DNA of 64,000 nt from Lacrimispora amygdalina (GCF_900205965.1 NZ_OAOF01000002.1:1-64000); one strand, 5' to 3'; positions 51,975 to 61,089 are shown, counted from the stretch's first letter. Made by a program: numbers and translations. Notes: generated by a model not told the origin, from the sequence alone.

Positions 51975-53303
51975 CTATCCTATGAGGTTCTTCACGCCTT
52001 CTCTGGTCACTCTTGCATAAATAAGAGGTTCCGGCTCCGGTCTTGTACCGGCAATGGTAACTGCCTTCACAAATTCCTCTTCTGCGGCGTCAAACAGCTC
52101 CTGTCTGGAGGTATAGAGTATGGCAATGGTTTCACCTTCCTCCACTTCCTGCCCCACCTTCTTCTTCAGAGCAATGCCTGCTGTATAATCAATCTGGCTT
52201 TCTTTGGTGATTCTTCCTGCCCCCAGCATAGAAGAGGCAATTCCGCACTGTTCGGTGTTCATATGTGCCAGATATCCTTTTCTGACTGCCTTTACTTCCC
52301 GTTCAAACGGTGCTTTCGCAAAAAGAGCAGGGTCTAAGATCACAGAGGAATCTCCTCCCTGGGCTTTCACCATGGCTGCCAGACGGTTTAAGGCGCTGCC
52401 GTCTGCAATCGCCTTCCTGGCCATAGCCATACATTCCTCCTCCGTTCCCTTACCTGCCAGCCAGAGCATACCGGAGGCCAGATTCAGGCAGACTTCTGTT
52501 AAATCTTCCGGTCCGCTGCCCTTTAAGGTCTCTACAGCTTCTATGACCTCCAGGCTGTTGCCGATTAGATTGCCAAGGGGAATGTCCATATTGGTAATGA
52601 GAGCCATGGTCTTCTTCCCTGCATGTTCTCCGATTGCCACCATCTTTTCAGCCAGAGTGACAGAGTCTTTAAGGGTCTTCATAAATGCACCGCTTCCGGT
52701 TTTCACATCCAAAAGAATACAGTCACTTCCTGCTGCCAGTTTCTTGCTCATAATAGAAGCCGCAATAAGGGGGATACTCTCCACGGTTGCGGTAACATCT
52801 CTGAGCGCATACAGCTTTTTATCACCAGGTGCCAGATTACCGGACTGTCCGATCACTGACAATCCGGTGGTATTGACTACCTCAAAGAATTCTTCCTCCG
52901 TCAGCGTTGTTCTCATGCCCGGAATGGATTCCAGCTTATCCACTGTTCCGCCTGTATGACCAAGTCCCCTTCCGGACATCTTCGCCACCTTAACACCGCA
53001 GGCTGCCACAATGGGAGCCACAACAAGCGTCGTTTTGTCTCCGACTCCTCCGGTGGAATGTTTATCCACCTTAATGCCTTCAATGGGAGTTAAATCCACC
53101 ATGTCGCCGGAATGGGCCACTGCATCTGTAAGGACTGCAGTTTCTGTATCGCTCATTCCTTTAAAATAAATTGCCATCAGCATGGCAGACATCTGATAAT
53201 CCGGGATTTCTCCCCTGACATAGCCGTCAATCATGGAACGGATTTCTCCCTCTGTCAGGGTCTCTCCGTTTCGTTTTTTAGCAATTAAATCATACATCCT
53301 CAT
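51975..53303 (-). CDS. pdp: Pyrimidine-nucleoside phosphorylase
   Basis: A 442-residue enzyme that phosphorolyses thymidine, deoxyuridine and uridine to the base and pentose 1-phosphate. It has an N-terminal helical domain (MRMYDLIAKKRNGETLTEGE), the signature VDKHSTGGVGDKTTLVVAPI, SGRGLGHTGGTVDKLESIPG and the glycerate kinase-like and C-terminal barrel parts typical of the Pdp/DeoA family. Firmicute enzymes are usually Pdp. Thirteen bases separate it from deoC. Confidence 0.95.
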   Translation of the reverse strand: MRMYDLIAKKRNGETLTEGEIRSMIDGYVRGEIPDYQMSAMLMAIYFKGMSDTETAVLTDAVAHSGDMVDLTPIEGIKVDKHSTGGVGDKTTLVVAPIVAACGVKVAKMSGRGLGHTGGTVDKLESIPGMRTTLTEEEFFEVVNTTGLSVIGQSGNLAPGDKKLYALRDVTATVESIPLIAASIMSKKLAAGSDCILLDVKTGSGAFMKTLKDSVTLAEKMVAIGEHAGKKTMALITNMDIPLGNLIGNSLEVIEAVETLKGSGPEDLTEVCLNLASGMLWLAGKGTEEECMAMARKAIADGSALNRLAAMVKAQGGDSSVILDPALFAKAPFEREVKAVRKGYLAHMNTEQCGIASSMLGAGRITKESQIDYTAGIALKKKVGQEVEEGETIAILYTSRQELFDAAEEEFVKAVTIAGTRPEPEPLIYARVTREGVKNLIG

Positions 53304-53320
53304 ATTTCATTAAACCTCCC

Positions 53321-53755
53321 TCATGTTCCGTCGGATTCCAGATCTTTCTTTGTAAATCCCAGGGGAAGCAGTTCTTTTAATGTGTAAACTGCAGTCTTAT
53401 CTTCTGATGCCAGGATTACCTGGAAATTATCCGGGTCACAGAATTCTGCCATCACCTGTCGGCAGACACCGCAAGGAGGGCAGATATCTCCCTTTTCCCC
53501 TCTTTTATTTCCCACAATGGCAATGGCATCAAACTCCGTCACACCCTCAGACACAGCCTTGAAAAACGCCGTGCGTTCTGCACAGTTGGTGGGTGAAAAA
53601 GATGCATTCTCGATGTTGCAGCCCTGGTAAACAGTCCCGTTCTTTGCAAGAAGTGCAGCGCCCACCATAAAACCGGAGTAAGGAACATACGCCTTTTTCT
53701 GTGCCTGGTAAGCTTCCTCTGTCAGCATCCGGACCATCGTCTCGTCAAGCTTCAA
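53321..53755 (-). CDS. cdd: Cytidine deaminase
   Basis: A 144-residue homotetrameric-type enzyme converting (deoxy)cytidine to (deoxy)uridine. Zinc ligands are the Cys of TNCAERTA (with the catalytic Glu beside it) and the two Cys of CPPCGVCRQV; the substrate-binding Asn/Glu lie in GCNIENASFSPTN. Length is typical. It feeds deoxyuridine to the downstream phosphorylase. Confidence 0.96.
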   Translation of the reverse strand: MKLDETMVRMLTEEAYQAQKKAYVPYSGFMVGAALLAKNGTVYQGCNIENASFSPTNCAERTAFFKAVSEGVTEFDAIAIVGNKRGEKGDICPPCGVCRQVMAEFCDPDNFQVILASEDKTAVYTLKELLPLGFTKKDLESDGT

Positions 53756-53769
53756 TGGAACACCTCCTG

Positions 53770-54945
53770 TTATTTTGCCACTTCACCTAAAAAGCTGGTT
53801 CCGGCAATCTCTCCCTTTAATCCAAATAAATCAAGCACCGTTGCTGCGATATCCGCAAAGGTATCTCTTGTTCCGATGGAAACTCCCGCTTTAATGCCCT
53901 GTCCATAGATCAGCATGGGGGTGTATTCCCTGGAATGATCTGTGCTGGGAGTACCCGGGTCGCAGCCGTGGTCTGCTGTAATGATCAAAACATCTTCCGG
54001 TCTCATAGCTTCCATAAACTGTCCAAGCTGAACGTCAAATTCAGTGGCTGCTCTGGCATAGCCCTTTACATCGTTGCGATGACCGTAAACCATATCAAAA
54101 TCCACCAGATTAACGAAACAAAGCCCGTGGAAATCATCCTGCTGTGCTTTCAATGTCTGTACCATCCCATCGGTATTGTTCACGATGGATGTTGTTTTCT
54201 GAATGCTCTTTCCTGCAAAAATATCGTAGATTTTTCCTACTCCGATGGTATCAAGACCGGCTTTATCCAGACAGTCAAGCATGGTGGTCTTAGGCGGAAT
54301 GAGGGAAAAATCGTGGCGGTGGGGCGTCCTTTTATAATCAGGATATACGCCGATAAAAGGTCTGGCGATTACTCTGCCCACACCGTGTTCTCCTTTTAAG
54401 ATCTCTCTGGCAATCTTACAGTAACGGTACAGTTCTTCCAGCGGCACCACTTCCTCATGGGCAGCGATCTGAAAAACGCTGTCTGCAGAAGTATAGACTA
54501 TTAAATCCCCGGTCTCCACGTGCTGCTTACCAAAATCCCGGATAACATCTGTGCCGGAATAAGGCTTATTGCATAGAACACCTCTTCCTGTCTGCTTCTT
54601 AAACTCATCAAGGACTTCATCCGGAAACCCCTGTGGATAAGTAGGAAGAGGCTCCTCTGAAATAATCCCAGCGATCTCCCAGTGACCGATGGTAGTATCC
54701 TTTCCCTGGGACCGCTCGGTCATTCTTCCAAAGGATCCTGCCGGTTCCTTCTCTTTTTCACCGGATGTTACACCGTCAATATTAAACATACCCAGTTTTT
54801 TCAGATTCGGCGTATAATATTCTTCTGCTTTTGCGATGGTTCCAAGGGTGTTGCTCCCCTCGTCATGGAACTTCGCCGCATCCGGAGCTTCACCGATTCC
54901 AAAACTGTCCAGTACAATTATAAATACTCGTTTGGTCTCTGACAT
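53770..54945 (-). CDS. deoB: Phosphopentomutase
   Basis: A 391-residue alkaline phosphatase-superfamily enzyme interconverting (deoxy)ribose 1- and 5-phosphate. The metal and phosphothreonine region is seen in VLDSFGIGEAPDAAKFHDEGSN (split here: DSFGIG, then DEGSNTLG), GKDTTIGHWEI, NLVDFDMVYGHRND and ITADHGCDPGTPSTDHSRE. It is the first deoxynucleoside salvage gene in the run. Confidence 0.95.
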   Translation of the reverse strand: MSETKRVFIIVLDSFGIGEAPDAAKFHDEGSNTLGTIAKAEEYYTPNLKKLGMFNIDGVTSGEKEKEPAGSFGRMTERSQGKDTTIGHWEIAGIISEEPLPTYPQGFPDEVLDEFKKQTGRGVLCNKPYSGTDVIRDFGKQHVETGDLIVYTSADSVFQIAAHEEVVPLEELYRYCKIAREILKGEHGVGRVIARPFIGVYPDYKRTPHRHDFSLIPPKTTMLDCLDKAGLDTIGVGKIYDIFAGKSIQKTTSIVNNTDGMVQTLKAQQDDFHGLCFVNLVDFDMVYGHRNDVKGYARAATEFDVQLGQFMEAMRPEDVLIITADHGCDPGTPSTDHSREYTPMLIYGQGIKAGVSIGTRDTFADIAATVLDLFGLKGEIAGTSFLGEVAK

Positions 54946-54964
54946 ATAAATTCCTCCTGTTACG

Positions 54965-54990
54965 AAAAGGGATTGCTGTGCAATCCCTTT
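54965..54990 (-). terminator. Hairpin between darA and deoB
   Basis: AAAGGGATTGC pairs with GCAATCCCTTT around a three-base loop, followed by TTTTC on the minus strand. It lies only 20 bases before deoB, so it probably attenuates rather than fully stops transcription from darA into the deo genes. Confidence 0.65.
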
Positions 54991-54999
54991 GTCATATCA

Positions 55000-55335
55000 T
55001 TAAATTTTCTCAAAACGTTCTACATCTGTAACAAATATAGTGGCACCGCCCAGCTCTACTGTCATGGGCATCATCATATATCCCGCTGATACAGAGGCGA
55101 TATTAGGTGCAGGAACGTTGCATGTGATTTTCTGGCGTTTACCGCAAGTATCCTTGATCAGCGTGATGACTTCTTCTACCTGTCCGTCATCGGTACCGAT
55201 CATTAATGTTGAGTTGCCTTTCTTTAAGAAACCGCCTGTTGTAGCAAGTTTTGTGACACTGAACTGGTGTTCATTCAGAACGTCGGTCACACGGTTTCCA
55301 TCATCGGAACTGACGATTGCATAAACAATTTTCAT
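55000..55335 (-). CDS. darA: Cyclic di-AMP receptor PII-like protein DarA (PstA)
   Basis: About 111 residues from the ATG at 55335, after GAGGTG; a GTG three codons earlier overlaps the site. It has the PII-like beta-alpha-beta fold and the c-di-AMP loops TKLATTGGFLKKGNSTLMIG and VSAGYMMMPMTVELGGATIF. The protein binds c-di-AMP as a trimer; its downstream partner is not known. It precedes the deo genes with a hairpin in between. Confidence 0.92.
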   Translation of the reverse strand: MKIVYAIVSSDDGNRVTDVLNEHQFSVTKLATTGGFLKKGNSTLMIGTDDGQVEEVITLIKDTCGKRQKITCNVPAPNIASVSAGYMMMPMTVELGGATIFVTDVERFEKI

Positions 55336-55400
55336 ATCTAACACCTCGCTGTCTTATCTGGCAAAACTTCATCCATTGATATCCTTATTATAAATCATAA

Positions 55401-55985
55401 TCAATCAAATGGAAACAGCATTTCCATCTTTTTTATCAACTTTTTATAGATGCGTTCCTTCATCCACGGTTCATTGACTGCTTCCAGGCAATGATCCAGC
55501 GAAAACCAGCCGACTTTGCTGTTTTCGTCCTCCTTGCTTCTGATGTTCTCCCTGTCATCCCCCTTTAATAAATAGGTCACATTCAGATGCAGATGGGAAG
55601 AAACGTAGACTCCGTTCTTTTCGTGTCCATCCACTGTTAAAACCTCCAGGGAGAAGATTTTCTCCATCACCGGGGTAACAGTCCGGATTCCGGTCTCCTC
55701 CTTTGCTTCCCGTATGGCTACGGATAACAGATCTTTTTCTCCGTCTGCATGACCTCCGGTCCATGCCCAGGAATGGTAGATGTTATGATATGCCATCAGC
55801 AACTGATCCATAGTCTGATTCACCACCCAGCCGGAAGCAGAGATATGTGCTGCCGCATTTTCCCGGAAAAAGATGGAATCGCCTTCTGATAAAAGTTTCA
55901 AAAACAGCCTTTTATCCGATTCCTCCTGTTGGTTAGAGGGGACAAACTCCTCCAGTGCTTTTCGGAATGATCGTTCGTCATTCAT
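55401..55985 (-). CDS. NUDIX hydrolase
   Basis: A 194-residue Nudix protein with the box WTGGHADGEKDLLSVAIREA followed by KEETGI at about 75-100; the REAKEE part is intact while the first conserved Glu is shifted by one. Upstream FFRENAAAHISASGWVVNQT fits a subfamily in which the N-terminal strand carries a His-Ser/Ala-x-W segment. The substrate is unknown. It lies between darA and a divergent ferritin-like gene. Confidence 0.85.
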   Translation of the reverse strand: MNDERSFRKALEEFVPSNQQEESDKRLFLKLLSEGDSIFFRENAAAHISASGWVVNQTMDQLLMAYHNIYHSWAWTGGHADGEKDLLSVAIREAKEETGIRTVTPVMEKIFSLEVLTVDGHEKNGVYVSSHLHLNVTYLLKGDDRENIRSKEDENSKVGWFSLDHCLEAVNEPWMKERIYKKLIKKMEMLFPFD

Positions 55986-56079
55986 CGAATCACCGCCTTT
56001 CTTTTCTTATGATTATTTCAGTCATACTCCCTTCGTCTGCTGATATATTTTAATAGAACAACTCTATGGGAGGTATTAA

Positions 56080-56673
56080 ATGGATCTTTCTACTCTTGTT
56101 TTTGCCGACAAATCCCCCTGGCCCGCTGTTGAGATTGTGACGGTCAATGAACTTTATGGCAAAGCCATGCTCTCCAACATCGGAGATTGTAATTCGGAAA
56201 TGTCCGCAATCAGCCTATATGTATATAACAGCATGATTACGAAACGGTATTTTTACGATATTGCAGAATGTTTTCACAGAATCAGCATTGAGGAGATGCA
56301 TCATCTCAATGTCTTCGGCGAGCTTTGTATCATGCTGGGAACGGATCCCCGGCTATGGAGCTGGCAGAACGGGCGCATGAGATACTGGAGTCCTTCCTGT
56401 AATCATTATCCCACCAATATCGGGGCTTTGGTATCCAATGCCTTAAACGGAGAGCTGGAAGCAATCAAAAAATACCAGTGGCAATGTCAGTGGATTCATG
56501 ACTGCCGCATTAAAGCCATCTTAAACCGGATTATAGCAGATGAACTGTGCCATGTACAGATTTTCCGGTTAATACTGGCTGAGTTAAACGACGATCCGTT
56601 TGAGCTGCCTTACGATTACAGGATTTGTGAAGAGGACCGCAAAAAAGACTGCGATCCTCCAAAAACATGCTGA
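56080..56673 (+). CDS. Ferritin-like (rubrerythrin/Mn-catalase-like) protein
   Basis: A 197-residue protein with four helices bearing possible diiron ligands: Glu in CNSEMSAISLYVYNS, EEMHH in the second helix, Glu in LNGELEAIKKYQWQ, and ExxH in IADELCHVQIFRLI. This two EXXH pattern is that of ferritin-like four-helix proteins. The C-terminus is short and Cys-rich (CEEDRKKDCDPPKTC). There is no rubredoxin domain. GGAGG precedes the ATG. A role in peroxide or metal handling is likely but unproven. Confidence 0.75.
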   Translation: MDLSTLVFADKSPWPAVEIVTVNELYGKAMLSNIGDCNSEMSAISLYVYNSMITKRYFYDIAECFHRISIEEMHHLNVFGELCIMLGTDPRLWSWQNGRMRYWSPSCNHYPTNIGALVSNALNGELEAIKKYQWQCQWIHDCRIKAILNRIIADELCHVQIFRLILAELNDDPFELPYDYRICEEDRKKDCDPPKTC

Positions 56674-56674
56674 T

Positions 56675-58600
56675 CTATTTTGGGAGGGTCTCATCCCTGG
56701 CACTGCGGATCTCCAGACCTTCCTGATATCCCTTTTCCATTTTGTGTCTGGCTTTTCTGTTTTCCACAGTATCAAACAGAATGGAAAAATCATAATCTTC
56801 CGGATAAAGTTCTTTTGCTGCTACTAACAGCTTAATCCGCTTGTGGTTAATCCAGATCTTCTTATCCGGCATCTGAACCCGGACCACTCCCTTATCATTG
56901 GCAGGTGTGCAGACAATTCCGACTTTTTTGTCAGGTAAAACAAGCACACTGTCACCAATGGTAAATTTCGTCTGCATGGCGATCTGATTATCTGATATCT
57001 TCTTTATATTTTCAATTCTGGGACCGCCGGATCTTTTATGGGCTTCCCGTTTTCTTTCCGGCTCCGGTTCCGTCTTTTGTATCCCATAGGCATACCGCTC
57101 CGCACGTTTTATCATGTGCTCCGGCATTCCCAGCCTTCCGGCTATATATAATGCGCAGCTCTCTCCTGCCTCTCCGATCTCCAGTCTGTATAAAGGTCTT
57201 AAGGATTCCCGGTCAAACGCCATACGTGCATTGGTGATTCCCTCCGCTTCTTTTGCGTAGGTTTTTACTTCGGGATAGTGGGTGGTTGCAAGGAATAAGC
57301 AGCCGCACCTTCTTAACTCTTCCAGTATGGCAATCGCAATTCCCATGCCTTCTGCCGGATCGGTTCCGGATCCCAGTTCATCCAGTATTACAAGGCTTTC
57401 CCTGTCCGCCTTTTCAAGAATATCCAGCACATTTACAATGTGGGAGGAAAATGTGGATAAGTTTTCCGTTATATTCTGACCATCTCCGATGTCGCAGAGA
57501 ACCTGGTTAAACAGGCTTAATTCTCCTTCTTTGCATGGTATATGAAGTCCGCACTGGGCCATGATGGAAAACAGTCCCACCGTCTTTATGGAAACGGTCT
57601 TACCTCCTGTGTTGGGACCTGTTATGACAATTCCTCTTCCATTTTTCCCCAATTCAAAGTTTAAAGGGACCACCTGATCCGGGTTCATAAACGGATGGCG
57701 CCCTTCCACGATCCGTATCATCCGTTCTGAATGGAGCTCCGGCTCCACTCCGTTCATATCTGCACTTAATTTAGCTTTTGCAAAGAGGAAATCCAGTTTC
57801 TCTAAGACCTGCATGTTCTCTGTAAGAACCGGAAGCTGATCTTCTACCAGAGCTGTAAGAGTATAGAGAATTCTCCTGGTTTCATTCTCCTCTTCGATTC
57901 TTAAATTCTCCAGTTCACCATTTAACACTGCAATGGCAGATGGTTCAATAAATAAGGTTGAGCCGGTAGCGGACTGGTCAATAACGCTTCCAGGCACCGA
58001 CGGTTTATACTCCTTTTTCACCGGCAGGCATACCTTACCATTCCTGATCGTTATATAGGAATCAGAAAAATACTTTTTATTGCCCCGAAGCATAGTCTCA
58101 GCCTTTGTTCTCAGCTTCTCTTCCATTCGGACGATGTCCTGGCGAATGCTTCTTAAATATCTGCTCGCTGAGTCATCCACCCGCTTGTTCCTGATACTTT
58201 CATACAATTCCTTTGCAAGATCCTCTAACGGATTTAAATTCTCTTCATAATAGGCCAGACTCAATTCTAAATATTTGCATCGGTTTAAGAAATCCTTGTA
58301 CCGTTTTACTCCTGTTAACATCGTTCCGATGAATTCCAGTTCCTCCGGCATCAAAAGACTTTCCTGTGTAACTGATTTGAAAATTGCCAAAAGGCCGTTC
58401 ATAGCAACTGCCGGAGGCTGCCCCATACGGTCCAGGATCATTCTCGCCTGAGTCGTGTCCCGAAGATTTTTCCTTACCAGGGCTTCGTTCAGTTGTGGAG
58501 TTAATTTCCTGATTCGTTCTTTCGCACCATCTGTAAGAGCCAGTTCTTCTAATCTTTCTAAAATACGGTTAAATTCTAATATCTGAAATGTGTGATTCAT
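56675..58600 (-). CDS. MutS2-like ATPase without Smr domain
   Basis: A 641-residue MutS-family protein. The core and clamp region is at 1-300 (FNRILERLEELALTDGAKER). The ATPase domain has Walker A ITGPNTGGKTVSIKTVGLFS and Walker B VILDELGSGTDPAEGMGIAI, with ATTHYPEVKTYA after it. True MutS2/RqcU is about 780-790 residues and ends with a KOW-like region and an Smr endonuclease domain; here the protein ends soon after the KOW-like part (IGDSVLVLPDKKVGIVCTP). It is probably a paralog with a role in DNA or ribosome handling that lacks nuclease activity. It converges with the ferritin-like gene. Confidence 0.85.
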   Translation of the reverse strand: MNHTFQILEFNRILERLEELALTDGAKERIRKLTPQLNEALVRKNLRDTTQARMILDRMGQPPAVAMNGLLAIFKSVTQESLLMPEELEFIGTMLTGVKRYKDFLNRCKYLELSLAYYEENLNPLEDLAKELYESIRNKRVDDSASRYLRSIRQDIVRMEEKLRTKAETMLRGNKKYFSDSYITIRNGKVCLPVKKEYKPSVPGSVIDQSATGSTLFIEPSAIAVLNGELENLRIEEENETRRILYTLTALVEDQLPVLTENMQVLEKLDFLFAKAKLSADMNGVEPELHSERMIRIVEGRHPFMNPDQVVPLNFELGKNGRGIVITGPNTGGKTVSIKTVGLFSIMAQCGLHIPCKEGELSLFNQVLCDIGDGQNITENLSTFSSHIVNVLDILEKADRESLVILDELGSGTDPAEGMGIAIAILEELRRCGCLFLATTHYPEVKTYAKEAEGITNARMAFDRESLRPLYRLEIGEAGESCALYIAGRLGMPEHMIKRAERYAYGIQKTEPEPERKREAHKRSGGPRIENIKKISDNQIAMQTKFTIGDSVLVLPDKKVGIVCTPANDKGVVRVQMPDKKIWINHKRIKLLVAAKELYPEDYDFSILFDTVENRKARHKMEKGYQEGLEIRSARDETLPK

Positions 58601-58674
58601 GTCATTCTCCCTGTTTCATCTTTTTTAAGCTGCTAAAAGATTCATGGAGCAATCAGCCAGGCCTGTTTTGATAC

Positions 58675-58718
58675 ACAAAAAAGACCTGTAAGACTACAAA
58701 TCCTCGTCTTACAGGTCT
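58675..58718 (-). terminator. Terminator after the two-domain Nudix gene
   Basis: AGACCTGTAAGAC pairs with GTCTTACAGGTCT, with a run of six T on the minus strand. The remaining ~180 bases up to the Nudix gene hold no recognisable feature. Confidence 0.85.
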
Positions 58719-58898
58719 AAAATCCTGTCAGTCAGTTTTGTATCTTCATGGGCTAAACAGGTACACAAACTAAGGAGTGCAAAAAACTGCCTTCCTTCCG
58801 TTGATTCTCCTGTTCACATTATGATTCTGATTTACGCTCCATGATAGGACACAATTAACATAAACACACTTCCTGCTTTCTTTGATTCTTCTACTATA

Positions 58899-59945
58899 TC
58901 ACAATTCAGCTTGTCCGGTCAATCCCTTTTTCTGATACCACTGCGCAAGCATGTGAAGCTCTTTTTCATTTAAACAGTGAACCAGAGTTCCGTCTCTCAT
59001 CTGTCTTAAACATTCCTCATAATCCATCCAGAGTACGGATTCCACTTCCTCTTTCTGAAGCACAAGCTGACTTTCATCCACCGGTTTTTGATATACATAA
59101 ACATGGCTGACTTCGTGATTACGAAACGGTCTGCCGTAAAATTCAGCTTCCTCCTGTTCCTCGTGAAGACCTACATAAGCAAGTTCCTCCGGTAAGGCAT
59201 CAATCCCCAGTTCTTCCGACAGCTCCCTGACAGCCGATATAAGAAAATCGTCTCCTGCCGGAATATGTCCTGCAGAAGAGATGTCGTAGCATCCGGGATA
59301 AGCATCCTTGCCTTCACTTCGTTTCTGTAAAAGCAGATCAAATCCGCTTTTATCATTAGGTCTTACTACCCATACATGAGAAGTTCCATGAAGCATTCCA
59401 GCCCGGTGCATCATAAAGCGGGCCCGAACCGTCCCGGTGGTCTGCCCAGTGATATCCCGTTCTTCCAAAAGTTCCAGCGGTGTTCCGTTTAAGAAAGCCG
59501 CCTTTAATTCCTCTTTGTGATACTGCAGTTTCAGAGAGAAAAAGGGAATCTGATCCATTAAAAGTTCAAAAAAAATACGATCCCCTTCCCATATGGGAAG
59601 ACTGTGGATCTTTTCAACCGGCACCCATTCAAGCACTCCCTCCTGGCAATCTGTCAGTGAGCCTTCATAGCTGTCCGCTGTATATAAAAACATATATTCA
59701 TCAGGATACTGGTTCGACACAAAGGTTATGAATCCCCTTAGTTTATAAGATAACAGAGTCAGTCCGGTCTCCTCTTTCACTTCTCTTAAAAGGCATTCTT
59801 CCGGGCTCTCCCCTTCTTCCAGATGACCGCCGACTCCCACCCACTTGTCCTGATTGATATCATTTTTCTTTTTAATCCGGTGAAGCATGAGATAGCGCCC
59901 CTCATTTTCAATGTAGCAAAGGGTAGTTAAGTTCTGATGCGCCAT
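58899..59945 (-). CDS. Fusion of two NUDIX domains (MutT-like + IPP-isomerase-like)
   Basis: A 348-residue protein. Domain 1 (about 1-150) is a MutT/8-oxo-dGTPase-like Nudix with box GGHLEEGESPEECLLREVKE followed by ETGL. Domain 2 (about 160-340) resembles the IPP isomerase/YfcD Nudix group: LELLEERDITGQTTG, GMLHGTSHVWVV, and a second box GHIPAGDDFLISAVRELSEE followed by LGI. Both boxes look intact. Single-domain proteins of both types are common; the fusion is less so. It could clean up oxidised or unusual nucleotides, with two substrates. It is 14 bases from the next upstream gene. Confidence 0.85.
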   Translation of the reverse strand: MAHQNLTTLCYIENEGRYLMLHRIKKKNDINQDKWVGVGGHLEEGESPEECLLREVKEETGLTLLSYKLRGFITFVSNQYPDEYMFLYTADSYEGSLTDCQEGVLEWVPVEKIHSLPIWEGDRIFFELLMDQIPFFSLKLQYHKEELKAAFLNGTPLELLEERDITGQTTGTVRARFMMHRAGMLHGTSHVWVVRPNDKSGFDLLLQKRSEGKDAYPGCYDISSAGHIPAGDDFLISAVRELSEELGIDALPEELAYVGLHEEQEEAEFYGRPFRNHEVSHVYVYQKPVDESQLVLQKEEVESVLWMDYEECLRQMRDGTLVHCLNEKELHMLAQWYQKKGLTGQAEL

Positions 59946-59958
59946 ATCCGTTTCCTCC

Positions 59959-60354
59959 TTACTTCTTCTCTTTTAAAACTGCGTTCTCGTTAATATCAGA
60001 AACCGTCTCCGTTATATCTTCCGATGAGGCCCGCACCTCCACCTGCACTGCACAATTGGTTTTCTTTCCATCATAGATAACCGGAACCCGGTATGTACCC
60101 GCTTTATTCCAGTCACACTGGCTGAAATCAAATGTGAAGCCGGAAAGATCGTAGTTCTCCTTATTAAAATACCGATCTGCCTGCAAATCTGGTGCTGTAC
60201 CAAGGACGGTTTTTGCATAATATGTGGTTGTGGTATTGTCATCGAAAATAGGCTCTGCTTTCCCTTTTAAGGTCTGAAACAGCAGAACAAGTACCAGTAC
60301 CAATACCAATGTTCCGAACAATGTTAAGTGTAAGTGAAATTTCCTTTGCTTCAT
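59959..60354 (-). CDS. Membrane-anchored protein with Ig-like domain
   Basis: About 131 residues from the ATG at 60354 (MKQRKFHLHL), which has GGAGG six bases away; an ATG 11 codons upstream lacks one. A single membrane helix (LFGTLVLVLVLVLLFQTL) is followed by an extracellular part with a bacterial Ig-like strand pattern (FDFSQCDWNKAGTYRVPVIY, then CAVQVEV). Two cysteines may form a disulfide. The function is unknown. It sits just upstream of the two-domain Nudix gene. Confidence 0.7.
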   Translation of the reverse strand: MKQRKFHLHLTLFGTLVLVLVLVLLFQTLKGKAEPIFDDNTTTTYYAKTVLGTAPDLQADRYFNKENYDLSGFTFDFSQCDWNKAGTYRVPVIYDGKKTNCAVQVEVRASSEDITETVSDINENAVLKEKK

Positions 60355-60388
60355 CTGGGCCTCCATACTTAAATCCGATTGTTTCATG

Positions 60389-60427
60389 AAAAAAGCTGCG
60401 TTTAAGGCAGCGTAGTCCTATATTATA
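60389..60427 (-). promoter_or_regulatory. -10 box followed by a start-proximal hairpin
   Basis: A TATAAT (60427-60422) on the minus strand leads directly into GCTGC-cttaaac-GCAGC followed by six T (60411-60389). The transcript would begin with a short stem-loop plus U run, perhaps an early attenuator or a 5' stabiliser. The -35 region is weak. Confidence 0.4.
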
Positions 60428-60552
60428 TTACCATATAATTTCCAGATTGGCATCCATTGATTTATTACAATTTCTTAAATTTATCCTAAAGAAGTTCTTT
60501 TCATGTCACTGTGAAGCGGGAAAGAATTATATGCAGATTTATACTATTACAT

Positions 60553-60601
60553 AAAAATAAGGCACCGCTCCGCCTGATTGAATGAATGGGCGGAGCGGTG
60601 C
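60553..60601 (-). terminator. Terminator after the LURP-one-related gene
   Basis: GGCACCGCTCCGCC pairs with GGCGGAGCGGTGC around a 14-base loop, with T-rich DNA following on both strands. Confidence 0.85.
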
Positions 60602-60615
60602 ATGATATTTTTTTA

Positions 60616-61089
60616 TTATTTATCCTGACTGCATTTAACAGCATCAATGGCAAGAACCACCATTAAGGATAACAGAGCCTCCCTCTCATCCTCCACATCA
60701 ATGATATACGTGTCCGTAAAACGGAACAGCTGTTTTTCTATCTGCGCCACAACACGACCATCCCTGGAATATATAGAATAATCCCACTCAAAAAAATCGC
60801 CTTTTACTTCCCAGCCATTACAGTCGATGTTAAATGAGGGCCTGAAAAAAGTAAACTCCTTTGTTATTGTCCCCACAGTCTCACCATTAATAATAATATA
60901 AAACCGGGGAAGAAACGTAAATATCTGCTCTTTTAAAGTAGCCAGATGACCGCCGTTTTTATCATAGATTTCCAGCTTATGTCCCCACGCAGGTTTGCCT
61001 TTGACTGTGAAAACGCAGCCGCCTTCTTCATTATATATGTCATAACTGTCAAACCAGGAAAAAAAGCGTTGCTTAAACATTAATTTCAT
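60616..61089 (-). CDS. LURP-one-related (tubby-like) protein
   Basis: About 157 residues from the ATG at 61089, after AAAGGAGACG; the frame upstream overlaps nth and is not coding. The protein shows the repeating strand pattern of the LURP-one/YxjI family: MFKQRFFSWFDSYDIYNEEG, PAWGHKLEIYDKNGGHLATL, FYIIINGETVGTITKEF, and a final hydrophobic helix (SLMVVLAIDAVK) that runs through the barrel. No function is established for bacterial members. Confidence 0.85.
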   Translation of the reverse strand: MKLMFKQRFFSWFDSYDIYNEEGGCVFTVKGKPAWGHKLEIYDKNGGHLATLKEQIFTFLPRFYIIINGETVGTITKEFTFFRPSFNIDCNGWEVKGDFFEWDYSIYSRDGRVVAQIEKQLFRFTDTYIIDVEDEREALLSLMVVLAIDAVKCSQDK

